DNA from: Paenibacillus hexagrammi
Lineage (GTDB): Bacteria; Bacillota; Bacilli; Paenibacillales; NBRC-103111
Direction of reading: 5' to 3'
Assembly (NCBI RefSeq): GCF_021513275.1
Contig: NZ_CP090978.1
Coordinates: 310,001 to 374,000 of the forward strand
DNA: 64,000 nt
The translations under genes and the position numbers were made by a program. Shown in pieces: positions 54,263 to 63,800 of the stretch; positions within the stretch are counted from its first letter, which is position 1, and every line of letters begins with the position of its first letter. The notes under the pieces were generated by a model. It had not been told where the DNA came from, did not search any database, and saw only the letters and a program-made list of their open reading frames with translations.

Positions 54263-55488
54263 ATGCTCGAAGCGGTTGAGTTCCTTAAAAAAATCCCCTT
54301 TTATGGCGATCATTTTTCGTCATCAAGCTGATCTTTGATTTAGCTTTAACAAGTGCTTTTTATTTTGAGCATTCTTTTACGATTTTTTGGAATCTGGTTA
54401 TTGTTGTAATCTCATTGATGATGTTCTTTTGGATTCACTTCATCTATTTCCATAAAAGGAAACGGCAAAGTTGGTTTCTTCATGTCCTCCTTATCGATTT
54501 CCTCATTTCAGCGGCTTATAGCTACGTTTATCTAAGTGGAAATTTCCCGAACCATGTTTTCATAGGGATTACCACACTTGCGATTCTAATGTTTGTCAAG
54601 GATACCCGGATGCTGCTCCTTACCTGTCTTCTGCTGCTAGCCGTATATGCCGGAACGATGGGCAGTTTGGATTGGTATGTATCTCATAAGCTTGATACCT
54701 CCGGTTATTTCGTTTCCTGCTCCTTTATTATTTTCGCGGGCATCGTAAGTGCTGTGATCCAGTATTATCAGCGGGCTCGGGAGAGTGCCTTGCAGTTGTA
54801 TACCCTTTTGATGCAGTCTCATGAGCAATTGAAGGAGTATGCGCTCCATGCTGAAGAATGGGCAGCCGCTAGGGAAAGAATCCGCATTGCACGGGATATT
54901 CACGATACGGTAGGTCATAAATTAACGGCCTTATTGGTTCAAATGCAGTTAGCCCGCAAGCTCAGTGATGCGGATTCCTCACGCAGTCGGCAAATCTATC
55001 TGGAATGTGAAGAGTTAATCAAATCCTCTCTGCAAGAGATTCGGCTTTCGGTCAGGGCTATTCGGGATGAATCCTTGGGGGGTACCGCTCTGTATGACAG
55101 CCTCGAAAAGTTAAGTGCCGAGTTTACCAAATTCACCGGAGTTAACACCACTATGGAACTAAAAGGAGTTCCCGTCGCTCTGCCCCACAACCTTCAGCTA
55201 ACCGTTTATCGCATGGTTCAGGAATCCCTCACGAATGCATACAAGCACGGTAATGCCCAAAATGTAAGTGTGTCATTAACCTACTCCGAGAGCGGATTTT
55301 CCCTAAACATACACAATGACGGACATGTCCCGGATGAACTTAACCCGGGTTTTGGCTTAATCGGGTTACAGGAAAGAGCGAAAGAATGGAATGGAGAGGT
55401 GCGATTTCATCTGGATCGGCACAAAGGATTTGCTGTTGAAGGAGCATTTCCATATTCTGCAGTAGAAAGGGAGCGTGTCCCGCTTTGA
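54263..55488 (+). CDS. DesK-like (HisKA_3) sensor histidine kinase (frameshifted)
   Basis: ATG 54263 follows GAGGTGAGGGAG and encodes MLEAVEFLKKIPFYGDHF. The frame then breaks in a run of five T (54313-54317). With six T it continues as FFVIKLIFDLALTSAFYFEH into the main frame. There are six N-terminal membrane segments, then a dimerisation domain with phospho-His in RIARDIHDTVGHKLTALLVQ, and a HATPase with VQESLTNAYKHG and GFGLIGLQERA. This is the DesK/YvfT class that senses membrane or envelope state. Its stop overlaps the TTG start of its regulator (TTGA). Confidence 0.9.
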
Positions 55489-56156
55489 AAATTATGATCG
55501 TAGATGATCAGCGTCTCATGAGAGAGGGACTGGCTGCCCTTATCGGTTTTGAACCGGGCATGGAGGTAGTTGGCACGGCAATGGATGGCAGAGATGCTTA
55601 CGCTAAAGCTTTGGAATGGCGGCCGGATGTGGTGTTGATGGATATTCGTATGCCGGGCATGGATGGTATCGAAGGAACTCAGCTGATCTTAAAGCATCTG
55701 CCGGAGACTAAAATCCTGATTCTGACTACCTTCGATGATGCGGAATTAATTATGCGTGCTTTGGAACAAGGCGTTCATGGGTATTTGTTGAAGGACATGC
55801 CTTCCGAGGCCATCGTCAGTGCGATTCAAACGGTTTATAACGGAGGGACAGTGCTTCAATCGGATATCACAGCTATGCTGTTGAACGAGTTCAAGAAAAC
55901 GTCGCAACGGAACATGGAGGAACCGAATCCCCGTAGCACAGAAGATCCTGCTGGTCTGGAAGCCCTAACCGAACGAGAAAAGGAGATCCTTGTTTTATTG
56001 GGTCAAGGCTTCAATAACAGAGAGATTGCAGGTACCCTCGTCATCACGGAAGGCACAGCGAAGAATCACGTTTCGAACCTCATAGCCAAGCTTGGTTTGC
56101 GAGACCGAACACAGGCTGCACTCTTTGCAGTCCGTCATCAAGCTTTTATCCAGTAA
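55485..56156 (+). CDS. NarL/FixJ-family response regulator (partner of the DesK-like kinase)
   Basis: TTG 55485 shares bases with the kinase stop and follows AAAGGGAGCG. The protein has 223 residues: receiver with phospho-Asp in DVVLMDIRMPGMDGIEG and Lys in GYLLKDMPSEAI, and HTH ALTEREKEILVLLGQGFNNR with REIAGTLVITEGTAKNHVS. It is translationally coupled to the kinase, forming a DesKR-like pair. The DoxX gene downstream, preceded by two ATGACTT boxes, is a candidate target. Confidence 0.93.
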   Translation: MKIMIVDDQRLMREGLAALIGFEPGMEVVGTAMDGRDAYAKALEWRPDVVLMDIRMPGMDGIEGTQLILKHLPETKILILTTFDDAELIMRALEQGVHGYLLKDMPSEAIVSAIQTVYNGGTVLQSDITAMLLNEFKKTSQRNMEEPNPRSTEDPAGLEALTEREKEILVLLGQGFNNREIAGTLVITEGTAKNHVSNLIAKLGLRDRTQAALFAVRHQAFIQ

Positions 56157-56160
56157 AGAC

Positions 56161-56241
56161 ATGACTTTTGGCACATAGCATGAAAATTATCATGCTTTCT
56201 TGCACAAGTGTTCTGTCTTTTTGTTTGTAAATTCATGACTT
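56161..56241. promoter_or_regulatory. ATGACTT pair and GCATGA palindrome before the DoxX gene
   Basis: ATGACTTTT occurs at 56161 and 56235, and GCATGA-AAATTA-TCATGC (56178-56195) lies between. These are candidate binding sites for the regulator encoded just upstream. Confidence 0.4.
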
Positions 56242-56323
56242 TTCACAGCTTCATCTGTTTCTAATTCCATCTACAATCATTTACATAGGAGTTAAGAAAA
56301 CATGATAAAAGGAGCTGTCTACA

Positions 56324-56728
56324 ATGAAGAAAATCAAAATTGCCTACTGGATCATTACAGCATGCACGCTCATAGGCTTCGCACTCAGTGCCTTTAATGA
56401 GCTTGCTCGCACGCCGGAAACTTTTGTAAGTACCACGCAGCATCTTGGTTACCCAGCCTACTTTCTGACTCTGCTTGGAACAGCAAAAGTGATCGCGATC
56501 ATCATTCTGCTGATTCCTAACTATTATAGGCTGAAAGAATGGGTATATGCCGGCCTGACGATTGACTGTATTTCCGCATTTTGGTCTGAGATGGCTGTAG
56601 GCAACCCTATGGGAAGCATCAAATCAGTCGTAGTCTTGGCGTTTGTGATGTTATCTTATTACTTGCTGCTGAGGATGGAGAAAGGCCGCTTAACTCACAA
56701 TCGATCCCTTGGAATCGAGAACAGCTAG
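56324..56728 (+). CDS. DoxX-like membrane protein
   Basis: ATG 56324 follows AAAGGAGCTG. The 134-residue protein has four transmembrane helices (IAYWIITACTLIGFALSAFN; YFLTLLGTAKVIAIIILLIP; and two more) in the DoxX_2/DoxX-like pattern. Functions in the family are poorly defined, and some members are linked to redox or thiol stress. The last 13 codons overlap the 3' end of the convergent metallohydrolase gene by 39 bases. Confidence 0.85.
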   Translation: MKKIKIAYWIITACTLIGFALSAFNELARTPETFVSTTQHLGYPAYFLTLLGTAKVIAIIILLIPNYYRLKEWVYAGLTIDCISAFWSEMAVGNPMGSIKSVVVLAFVMLSYYLLLRMEKGRLTHNRSLGIENS

Positions 56729-57430
56729 CGTTACTCCGCGCTCCTGCGCACTAGCATGAAGCCGATGTAACAAATCCGGAGTTTGTGTGTAAATAGGCGG
56801 GCAGTCAATGGCTTTATAATGGATGGGGATCAAGGTTTTCGCTCCTAATACATGAGCTGCCGAAACGGCTTGCTCCGGACTTAGTGAAATCGGTTGGCCG
56901 CTTGGAGGATCACCCCGGAAATTTACGATAGCTGCATTTACCGGCATACAAGCGATGTCGAATGGGCCGTAATCTTTTCTGATATTCCACCAATGTCCGT
57001 GCCATAGCGTATCCCCACAGTGAATGAGTTGGCGGCCACTGCCTTTGACGATCCAGCTAACTTGAGGATCACCGAATCCATCCATGGAAAAGGCGGGTGT
57101 GATCTCGGCTGATCCTACTAGGAGGCGTTGTCCGAGAGTGACGCCATGTAATTGTTTCAAAGAAGTGGGGCCTATGAATCTCATAGATTCAGATGACATG
57201 TAGACAGGAATTTCTGTGCCATAAGCTTGAGCAATGGCCTCTGGGTCGAAATGATCGGGATGGTGATGAGTGACCAGAACGGCGTCCACATCTCCGAATT
57301 CGTTCAGTGGAAAGAAAGGCTCGTGAGGCTGGCCGAATTTCGTAGGGAAATGATAAAGCGGGTCAATAACAAGAGTCGTATCGTCTGTTTCAACTTTAAT
57401 GCCTGCCCAAGGCAGCTTAGTTACTTTCAT
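56690..57430 (-). CDS. Metallo-beta-lactamase-fold hydrolase (UlaG-like)
   Basis: ATG 57430 follows GGAGGGG, giving 246 residues. The zinc-binding motif VTHHHPDHFDPEA and downstream HCGDTLWHGH and IPIHYKAID mark the beta-lactamase_2/UlaG-like group that hydrolyses ester, lactone or phosphodiester bonds. The specific substrate is unknown. It is divergent from a LysR gene with a 114-base gap, the usual geometry for a LysR-controlled target. Confidence 0.9.
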   Translation of the reverse strand: MKVTKLPWAGIKVETDDTTLVIDPLYHFPTKFGQPHEPFFPLNEFGDVDAVLVTHHHPDHFDPEAIAQAYGTEIPVYMSSESMRFIGPTSLKQLHGVTLGQRLLVGSAEITPAFSMDGFGDPQVSWIVKGSGRQLIHCGDTLWHGHWWNIRKDYGPFDIACMPVNAAIVNFRGDPPSGQPISLSPEQAVSAAHVLGAKTLIPIHYKAIDCPPIYTQTPDLLHRLHASAQERGVTLAVLDSKGSIVS

Positions 57431-57452
57431 AATAATCCCCTCCAGTAATTGG

Positions 57453-57464
57453 AATAATATTATT
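57453..57464. promoter_or_regulatory. Palindrome AATAATATTATT, LysR-site candidate
   Basis: A perfect 12-bp palindrome sits within a wider imperfect repeat (TAATTGG...TTGTAAT) between the metallohydrolase (-) and LysR (+) genes. Confidence 0.4.
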
Positions 57465-57544
57465 GTAATGTGAAAAGATGCTTTTGTATAATTGAAGTAT
57501 CTGAATGAAAAATTCAAAATTACTGAATTTCCAACGAGGGGACT

Positions 57545-58441
57545 ATGGATTTTAAAACCTTAAAATCGTTTCAAACCATTGCCAAGCATGGCAGCTTCGC
57601 TCTGGCCGCAGAAGAACTGAACTATGCCCAGTCAACCGTGACGATGCAAATCCAGAAGCTCGAATCGGAGTTAGGCATTCTGCTAATCGAGCGTGGAAAG
57701 AAATGCAGCTTAACAGCAGCGGGAAGGCTATTTTTGGAGCAGAGTTTATTGATTATTGAACGTATGGAACAGCTTCAAACGAACATAGCGGATTTGCAAA
57801 ATGGAGAAGTAGGGACGATCCGAGTTGGTTTGACAGAGCCTACTGCAAGCTATCGATTTCCTAAGCTACTGCAGAAGTTTTCAAGGCAATATCCGAAAAT
57901 TCGCGTGGCCTTAGAGATAGCCGGGACGCCCGTCCTGCTGGCAGCTTTATCGAAAGGCACGGTCGACCTCGCCATCTGTTCATCTCCGAATGTAGGTTCG
58001 GAGCTTTATTTTCAACCACTGTTTCAAGAGAAATTTGTTGTCCTACTGCCTGAAGACCATCCGCTAGCCCAATATGACGCGATCCAGCCTGAGCAATTGA
58101 ATGGGCAGACTTTGTTGGTAACTTCCGAGAGCTGCCCGTATCGCAAAAAGCTAGAGATGACCCTTCGAGAGACAGGGAATATTGCGGTAGAAACGATGGA
58201 AATCGGCAGTATGACGGCGATGAAGCCTTATGTACAAGAGGGATTTGGGATTGCGTTAGTTCCTGAGCTCGCCCTGGAGGGAATCTCTCCGGGATTAACA
58301 ACCCGTAAGCTCGATGGTGCATCTATCGATATGCTGATGGGTTTAGTATGTAATACATCGACCTTTACGTCATCATCAGCGAGCGCTAAATTGTTTCATT
58401 TTTTGAAGGAAGAGCTTACCGATTTATCGCTGAGTGCCTGA
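57545..58441 (+). CDS. LysR-family transcriptional regulator
   Basis: ATG 57545 follows GAGGGGAC. The protein has 298 residues, the normal length. The HTH is FKTLKSFQTIAKHGSFALAA with EELNYAQSTVTMQIQKLESE, and the C-terminal substrate-binding domain follows (VGTIRVGLTEPTASYRFPKL). It probably controls the divergent metallohydrolase gene and itself. The inducer is unknown. Confidence 0.92.
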   Translation: MDFKTLKSFQTIAKHGSFALAAEELNYAQSTVTMQIQKLESELGILLIERGKKCSLTAAGRLFLEQSLLIIERMEQLQTNIADLQNGEVGTIRVGLTEPTASYRFPKLLQKFSRQYPKIRVALEIAGTPVLLAALSKGTVDLAICSSPNVGSELYFQPLFQEKFVVLLPEDHPLAQYDAIQPEQLNGQTLLVTSESCPYRKKLEMTLRETGNIAVETMEIGSMTAMKPYVQEGFGIALVPELALEGISPGLTTRKLDGASIDMLMGLVCNTSTFTSSSASAKLFHFLKEELTDLSLSA

Positions 58442-58626
58442 TAAACATTAGCCATTTTGAGAACAACTTCGTCTGTAAGCTGAACCTTGCTCGCTTCGGA
58501 CACGGCATCATCATGAATGTCGGATCGAGGGGGGAGAAAGGACAACTAGTAACAGGAATTTTGGCGGATTAGTCGAATTATATAAAATAATGTCGAAATT
58601 TATATATTCCCAGGGTGATCGATCGA
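58442..58626. other. Gap between LysR and kinase genes
   Basis: There is no gene with a ribosome binding site. A short minus-strand frame ending near 58403 (VSEASKVQLTDEVVLKMANV) looks coding-like but has no start and overlaps the LysR end. It may be a remnant. Confidence 0.3.
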
Positions 58627-59859
58627 ATGAGCATGGGCGTGTTTAAGGACTTTATGCTGCAGCTAGCACTGATTGCAACGCTGCTTTTTACGTATCGCGT
58701 CTTTTTTGCGGAGAGGGCAGAGGGGAACCGTTACGAAAAAATCGTTCATTCCGTCTTGGCCGGGTTGGCTATTCTCCTGAGCATGTCTTTTCCTGTTACG
58801 ATCGCCGCCGATTATCGTGTGGACATTCGCATCGTTCCGCTGCTGCTCGGGACCTTATATGGCGAATGGTGGTCAGGGATCGTACTGTCTGTAGTTGTCC
58901 TTTTGTACCGGTTGTATTATGGAATCAATTTGGGTTTAACTACGACATTTTTGAATCTTTTGCTCAGTATCCCGGTTTTTCTGATCGTTCGAAAGACTTT
59001 TATTGGTGCAAAAATGGCAAGGAAGCTGCAAATTGTCTTTTTGCTGGTTGTTTACAATAGTCTCGATGGACTCATTACCGTCTCGCTCATGAGAGGGCAG
59101 TCTCTGATCGCCGTGCTGCAGACCCATTTCCTGCACATCCTCATTGATGTGGCGGCTGTTTTGTTCTTCACGGCTTTAAATGAGACGATCGTGAATATGA
59201 TCCGCAACAATCAGCAGCTGCAAGCGGAAAAGAAGGAGACGGAAATCGCCTTTTTGCGTTCTCAGATCAAGCCTCACTTCCTTTATAACGCCTTGAATTC
59301 CATTGCCGCGCTGTGTCTCGATAACGAAGCCGTCAAGGCGGGCGAATTGACGCTGGATCTCTCCAAATATTTGCGAAGCGGCTTCGACTTCAAACAAATG
59401 GGTTCGCTGACCACGATCGAGAACGAGTTGGAATTGGTCAAGGCGTATATCAACATCGAGCAGGTGCGATTTGGAGACCGCTTAGGTGTAGCGTATGACG
59501 TCGATGCCCATCTGGGCACCCCGATTCCTCCGCTCATCCTGCAGCCGCTGGTGGAAAACGCCGTCCGGCACGGCTTGATGTCCCGACCGCAGGGAGGAAC
59601 CGTCACTATCTCCATCAAGCAGGAAAAGGATGACTACATCCAATTTACAATCGAAGACAACGGTTGCGGAATGAGTGAATGGAAACGGGAAGAAATTCTT
59701 ACCCCTGATCTGAAAAAGAAGGGAATCGGGCTTTGGAACATCAATCAGCGCTTCCGGCTTCTTTATGGGAAGAGTATACGCGTGGAAAGCGTGGAGGGAA
59801 TCGGTACGAAGATTTCTTTCGAGCTTCCCGCACGTCCGGTCAAGCAGACAGGAGGGTGA
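58627..59859 (+). CDS. LytS-like sensor histidine kinase
   Basis: ATG 58627 is preferred (GGGTG upstream); GTG 58615 is in frame but overlaps that site. The protein has 410 residues: about six membrane helices of the 5TM-5TMR_LYT type (VDIRIVPLLLGTLYGEWWSG; LYRLYYGINLGLTTTFLNLL), a His_kinase domain with phospho-His in QIKPHFLYNALNSIAALC, and a HATPase with VENAVRHG and KGIGLWNINQRF. There is no GAF domain, unlike the kinase at 3352. It is followed 3 bases later by its response regulator. Confidence 0.92.
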   Translation: MSMGVFKDFMLQLALIATLLFTYRVFFAERAEGNRYEKIVHSVLAGLAILLSMSFPVTIAADYRVDIRIVPLLLGTLYGEWWSGIVLSVVVLLYRLYYGINLGLTTTFLNLLLSIPVFLIVRKTFIGAKMARKLQIVFLLVVYNSLDGLITVSLMRGQSLIAVLQTHFLHILIDVAAVLFFTALNETIVNMIRNNQQLQAEKKETEIAFLRSQIKPHFLYNALNSIAALCLDNEAVKAGELTLDLSKYLRSGFDFKQMGSLTTIENELELVKAYINIEQVRFGDRLGVAYDVDAHLGTPIPPLILQPLVENAVRHGLMSRPQGGTVTISIKQEKDDYIQFTIEDNGCGMSEWKREEILTPDLKKKGIGLWNINQRFRLLYGKSIRVESVEGIGTKISFELPARPVKQTGG

Positions 59860-59862
59860 AGC

Positions 59863-60578
59863 ATGCTGCGGGCAATTATCGTGGATGATGAAGAACTGTC
59901 GGTTAAGCTGCTTAACAATTTCCTGTCCGGGAACGGCGAGATCGAGGTCTGCCATACGTTTCATCATTCGTTGGAAGCATATGAATATGTGAAATCGAAT
60001 CCGATACATGTCGCTTTTCTGGATATATCGATGCCGGGCATTGACGGGATGGGGCTATCCAGCCTGCTGCATGATCTGGATCCGTCCATCGATGTGGTGT
60101 TTGTAACCGCTCATGACGATTATGCGGTTCGGGCTTTCGATATGAGCGCACTCGATTATATTATGAAGCCCGTAGACCCTCAGCGATTGGCCAAAACCCT
60201 CGACAAGATCCGGAAAAAACACCGGGGTGGGGCGGCCGGCTCCTTGATGGAGCCGGAACAGGTCAAGAAGCTTTCGCGACTGATTGCGGACGGTCTTGCG
60301 AAGCTTGGCGTATTGAACGATTCCGGCGGGAGCGCGGCTATCGATCGAGCCCTTGCTCCGAAGCCGGCTGAAGATGCGCCCGTTGAACCGCTGACAGCGC
60401 GGGAAGCCGAAATTTTGCAGGAGTTGTCTAGGGGTTGTCCAATAGCGAAATCGCGTTCCGTTTCGGAATCGCGGAGGCGACGGTCAAAAGCCATGTGTTC
60501 CGCATCTATGGCAAGCTCGGGGTAAAGCGGCGGGGTCAGGCCATCGCCAGGGCAAGAGACCTGGGATTCATCAAATAG
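59863..60578 (+). CDS. Response regulator, LytT-like receiver with LuxR-type HTH (frameshifted)
   Basis: ATG 59863 follows GGAGGGTGAAGC. The receiver has phospho-Asp in VAFLDISMPGIDG and resembles LytT-type receivers (FVTAHDDYAVRAFDMSALDY, then IMKPVD). The output, however, is a LuxR-type HTH: PLTAREAEILQELSRG followed, after adding one G to the run at 60431-60434, by LSNSEIAFRFGIAEATVKSH and VFRIYGKLGVKRRG, ending at TAG 60578. Without the correction the frame ends at 60525 with unrelated sequence. A LytS-class kinase driving a LuxR-type output, not LytTR, is uncommon. Confidence 0.87.
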
Positions 60579-60592
60579 TCGATAGGAAAAGT

Positions 60593-60640
60593 AAAGCCGG
60601 CAACCGGGACCTTAAAGAGGCCTGGGTCGGCTTTTTTTTG
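60593..60640 (+). terminator. Intrinsic terminator after the two-component genes
   Basis: AAAGCCG (60593-60599) pairs with CGGCTTT (60628-60634), with inner CC/GG pairs, followed by a run of T. Confidence 0.8.
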
Positions 60641-60717
60641 TTTTTCGAGGTTTTATGACAAAAAAATTCCGATTACAACTTTAGTTTGACTCTTTTTTGG
60701 GATAAAAGAATTATAAT

Positions 60718-60880
60718 TAGCGATTGAAATGGGTTATTAGTCCTATATAGCAACAGGTGGTGTTAAGGAGGTCAGTGAAAGAGGAGGGGCTGGGCAACCA
60801 CAACTCTGAGCAATTTCTTATCGGTGATCAATCCTTCAGCCGAAAGCGGAGGTTACTTATTGTATGGAGTGGGAGGAAAC
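60718..60880 (+). other. Leader region of the repeat-protein gene
   Basis: About 160 bases lie between TATAAT (60712-60717, with TTGACT 20 bases upstream) and ATG 60881. The sequence is purine-rich with several GGAGG-like tracts. I recognise no riboswitch class. Confidence 0.35.
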
Positions 60881-63800
60881 ATGGAAGAGATTATTAGAAG
60901 GTTTGAGCGATTTCGAGATGCAGTTAAGCTTGGTTTATTGACGGTTCTGGCGGTAGCGGCAGGCCTCTTAGGTGGGGCCTCTACGACACATGCAAGTGTA
61001 AGTTGGGATAATGTTCAAACAAATGACTCAAGCATACAAACGTACAGTGCCAAATACGGAGGGGGATATTGGGTTGTTGGTGGGGAAAGCAGTTATTGGG
61101 TATCGCTAAACGGAACAAATTGGAATGAGTACAATAGTATTTCGAATCTATCTGTGAAGAGCGTAGCCTACAACGGAACTATTTGGGTAATAGTAGGGCA
61201 GCCTCATTATACAGGAGCCTCTACGATTATGAGATCCGCGACATCGGCCCCAAGTTTTGGGAATCCGTCGGGCACACAGGTAACGGATGGTTTGTGCGGG
61301 GTCGCATATGGTAATGGCAAATTCGTCGCTGTTGGTTATCAAGGGGCTGTGTACACCTCCTCGACGGGGGACAACTGGGCAAAACAGACAGTTGGCACGA
61401 CTACGCTCATGAGCATCGTTTACGGGGATGGGAAATTCGTTGCTGTTGGATACGACGGCTCCATTTGGACCTCAGCCGACGGAAGTTCAGGTTCGTGGAC
61501 GGAAAGAGACCCGGACGGTCATTATTGGTCAGGCTTGAACGCAGTCGCCTATAGTGGGGATTCTTTCATCGCAGTAGGGACTGGCGGAATCGTTATTTCG
61601 TCACCTGACGGTATTACTTGGACATTGGTTCAATATGGATTGGGGGGGACCTATATAGTGTAGAGTATGGAGGAAACAAATGGGTTGCTGGCGGAGATAG
61701 TTATCTTTACTCTTCCATCGACGGCTCCAACTGGGTTCTTGAAAATGAACAGTCTGGGCTCGTGTCGCCATTCAATTGGATAAGCTACGGGAACGGGATG
61801 TGGTTAGCCGGCGGAGACAGCAGCATAGGCTACTTCGAATCGCATACTCCATCCAATAACTCAGATTTAGCTGGATTAACTCTAAGTCAGGGCACTTTAA
61901 CTCCTACATTTGTTTCAGGGACTACGTCTTATACTGCGAGTGTCGGAATTCGACCTCCAGTATCAATGTCACGCCATCAGTCGCAGACAGTACGGCATCC
62001 ATTAAAGTGAATGGCGCGTTTGTCAATAGCGGCTCTTCGGCTACGGTGAACTTGGGTGTAGGCTCCAACACGATCACGGTTCTCGTAACGGCCGAGGACG
62101 GTACGACGAATACCTATACGGTGACGGTAACCCGAGCCGCCTCGAGCAATGCGAATCTCAGTAATATGACATTAAGCCAGGGCACATTGAGCCCGAGTTT
62201 TGCAAGCGGAACGACAAGCTATACGGCAAGTGTCGGAAATGCGGTGGGCAGTCTCTCGATAACACCTACGGTATCTGACAGCACAGCGAGTGTAGAAGTC
62301 AATGGATTAACTGCAACAAGCGGTAGCCCGAGCACAGTGAATCTGGATGTGGGCTCGAATACAATTACGGTAGATGTCACTGCGCAGGACGGTACGACGA
62401 ATACCTATACGGTGACGGTAACCCGAGCCGCTTCGAGCAATGCGAATCTCAGTAATTTGACATTAAGTCAGGGCACATTGAACCCGAGTTTTGCAGGCGG
62501 AACGACAAGTTATACGGCAAGTGTTGGGAATGCGGTGGGAAGTTTCTCGGTAACACCTACGGTATCTGACAGCACGGCGAGTGTAGAAGTCAATGGATTA
62601 ACAGTAACAAGCGGCAGCCCGAGCTGGAGTGAATCTGGATGTGGGCTCGAATACGATTACGGTAGATGTCACTGCGCAGGACGGTACGACGAATACCTAT
62701 ACGGTGACGGTAACTCGAGCCGCTTCGAGCAATGCGAATCTCAGTAATTTGACAATAAGCCAGGGCACATTGAGCCCGAGTTTTGCAGGCGGAACGACAA
62801 GCTATACGGCAAGTGTCGGAAATGCGGTGGGCAGTCTCTCGGTAACACCTACGGTTGAAGACAGTACAGCGACGGTAAAGGTTAACAATTCCACAGTAAC
62901 AAGCGGCAGCCCGAGCGGAGTGAATCTGGATGTGGGCTCGAATACGATTACGGTAGATGTCACTGCGCAGGACGGTACGACGAATACCTATACGGTGACG
63001 GTAACCCGAGTCGCTTCGAGCAATGCGAATCTCAGTAATTTGACAATAAGCCAGGGCACATTGAGCCCGAGTTTTGCAGGCGGAACGACAAGCTATACGG
63101 CAAGTGTCGGAAATACGGTGGGCAGTCTCTCGGTAACACCTACGGTTGAAGACAGTACAGCGACGGTAAAGGTTAACAATTCCACAGTAACAAGCGGCAG
63201 CCCGAGCGGAGTGAATCTGGATGTGGGCTCGAATACGATTATGGTAGATGTCACTGCGCAGGACGGTACGACGAATGCCTATACGGTGACGGTAACCCGA
63301 GCCGCTTCGAGCAATGCGAATCTCAGTAATTTGACAATAAGCCAGGGCACATTGAGCCCGAGTTTTGCAAGCGGAACGACAAGTTATACGGCAAGTGTCG
63401 GAAATGCGGTGGGCAGTCTCTCAATAACACCTACGGTTGAAGACAGTACAGCGACGGTAAAGGTTAACAATTCCACAGTAACAAGCGGCAGCCCGAGCGG
63501 AGTGAATCTGGATGTGGGCTCGAATACGATTATGGTAGATGTCACTGCGCAGGACGGTACGACGAATGCCTATACGGTGACGGTAACCCGAGCCGCTTCG
63601 AGCAATGCGAATCTCAGTAATTTGACAATAAGCCAGGGCACATTGAGCCCGAGTTTTGCAAGCGGAACGACAAGTTATACGGCAAGTGTCGGAAATGCGG
63701 TGGGCAGTCTCTCAATAACACCTACGGTTGAAGACAGTGCAGCGACGGTAAAGGTTAACAATTCCACAGTAACAAGCGGCAGCCCGAGCGGAGTGAATCT

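Noticed and set aside
60718..60880. Leader of the repeat-protein gene as a cyclic-di-GMP riboswitch
   Set aside because: The conserved class I and class II core sequences are not present in order.
61642..61648. G7 run as a phase-variation switch
   Set aside because: Many unrelated housekeeping-type genes in the window carry similar homopolymer breaks, so a general sequencing-error explanation is simpler; read data would be needed to revive this idea.
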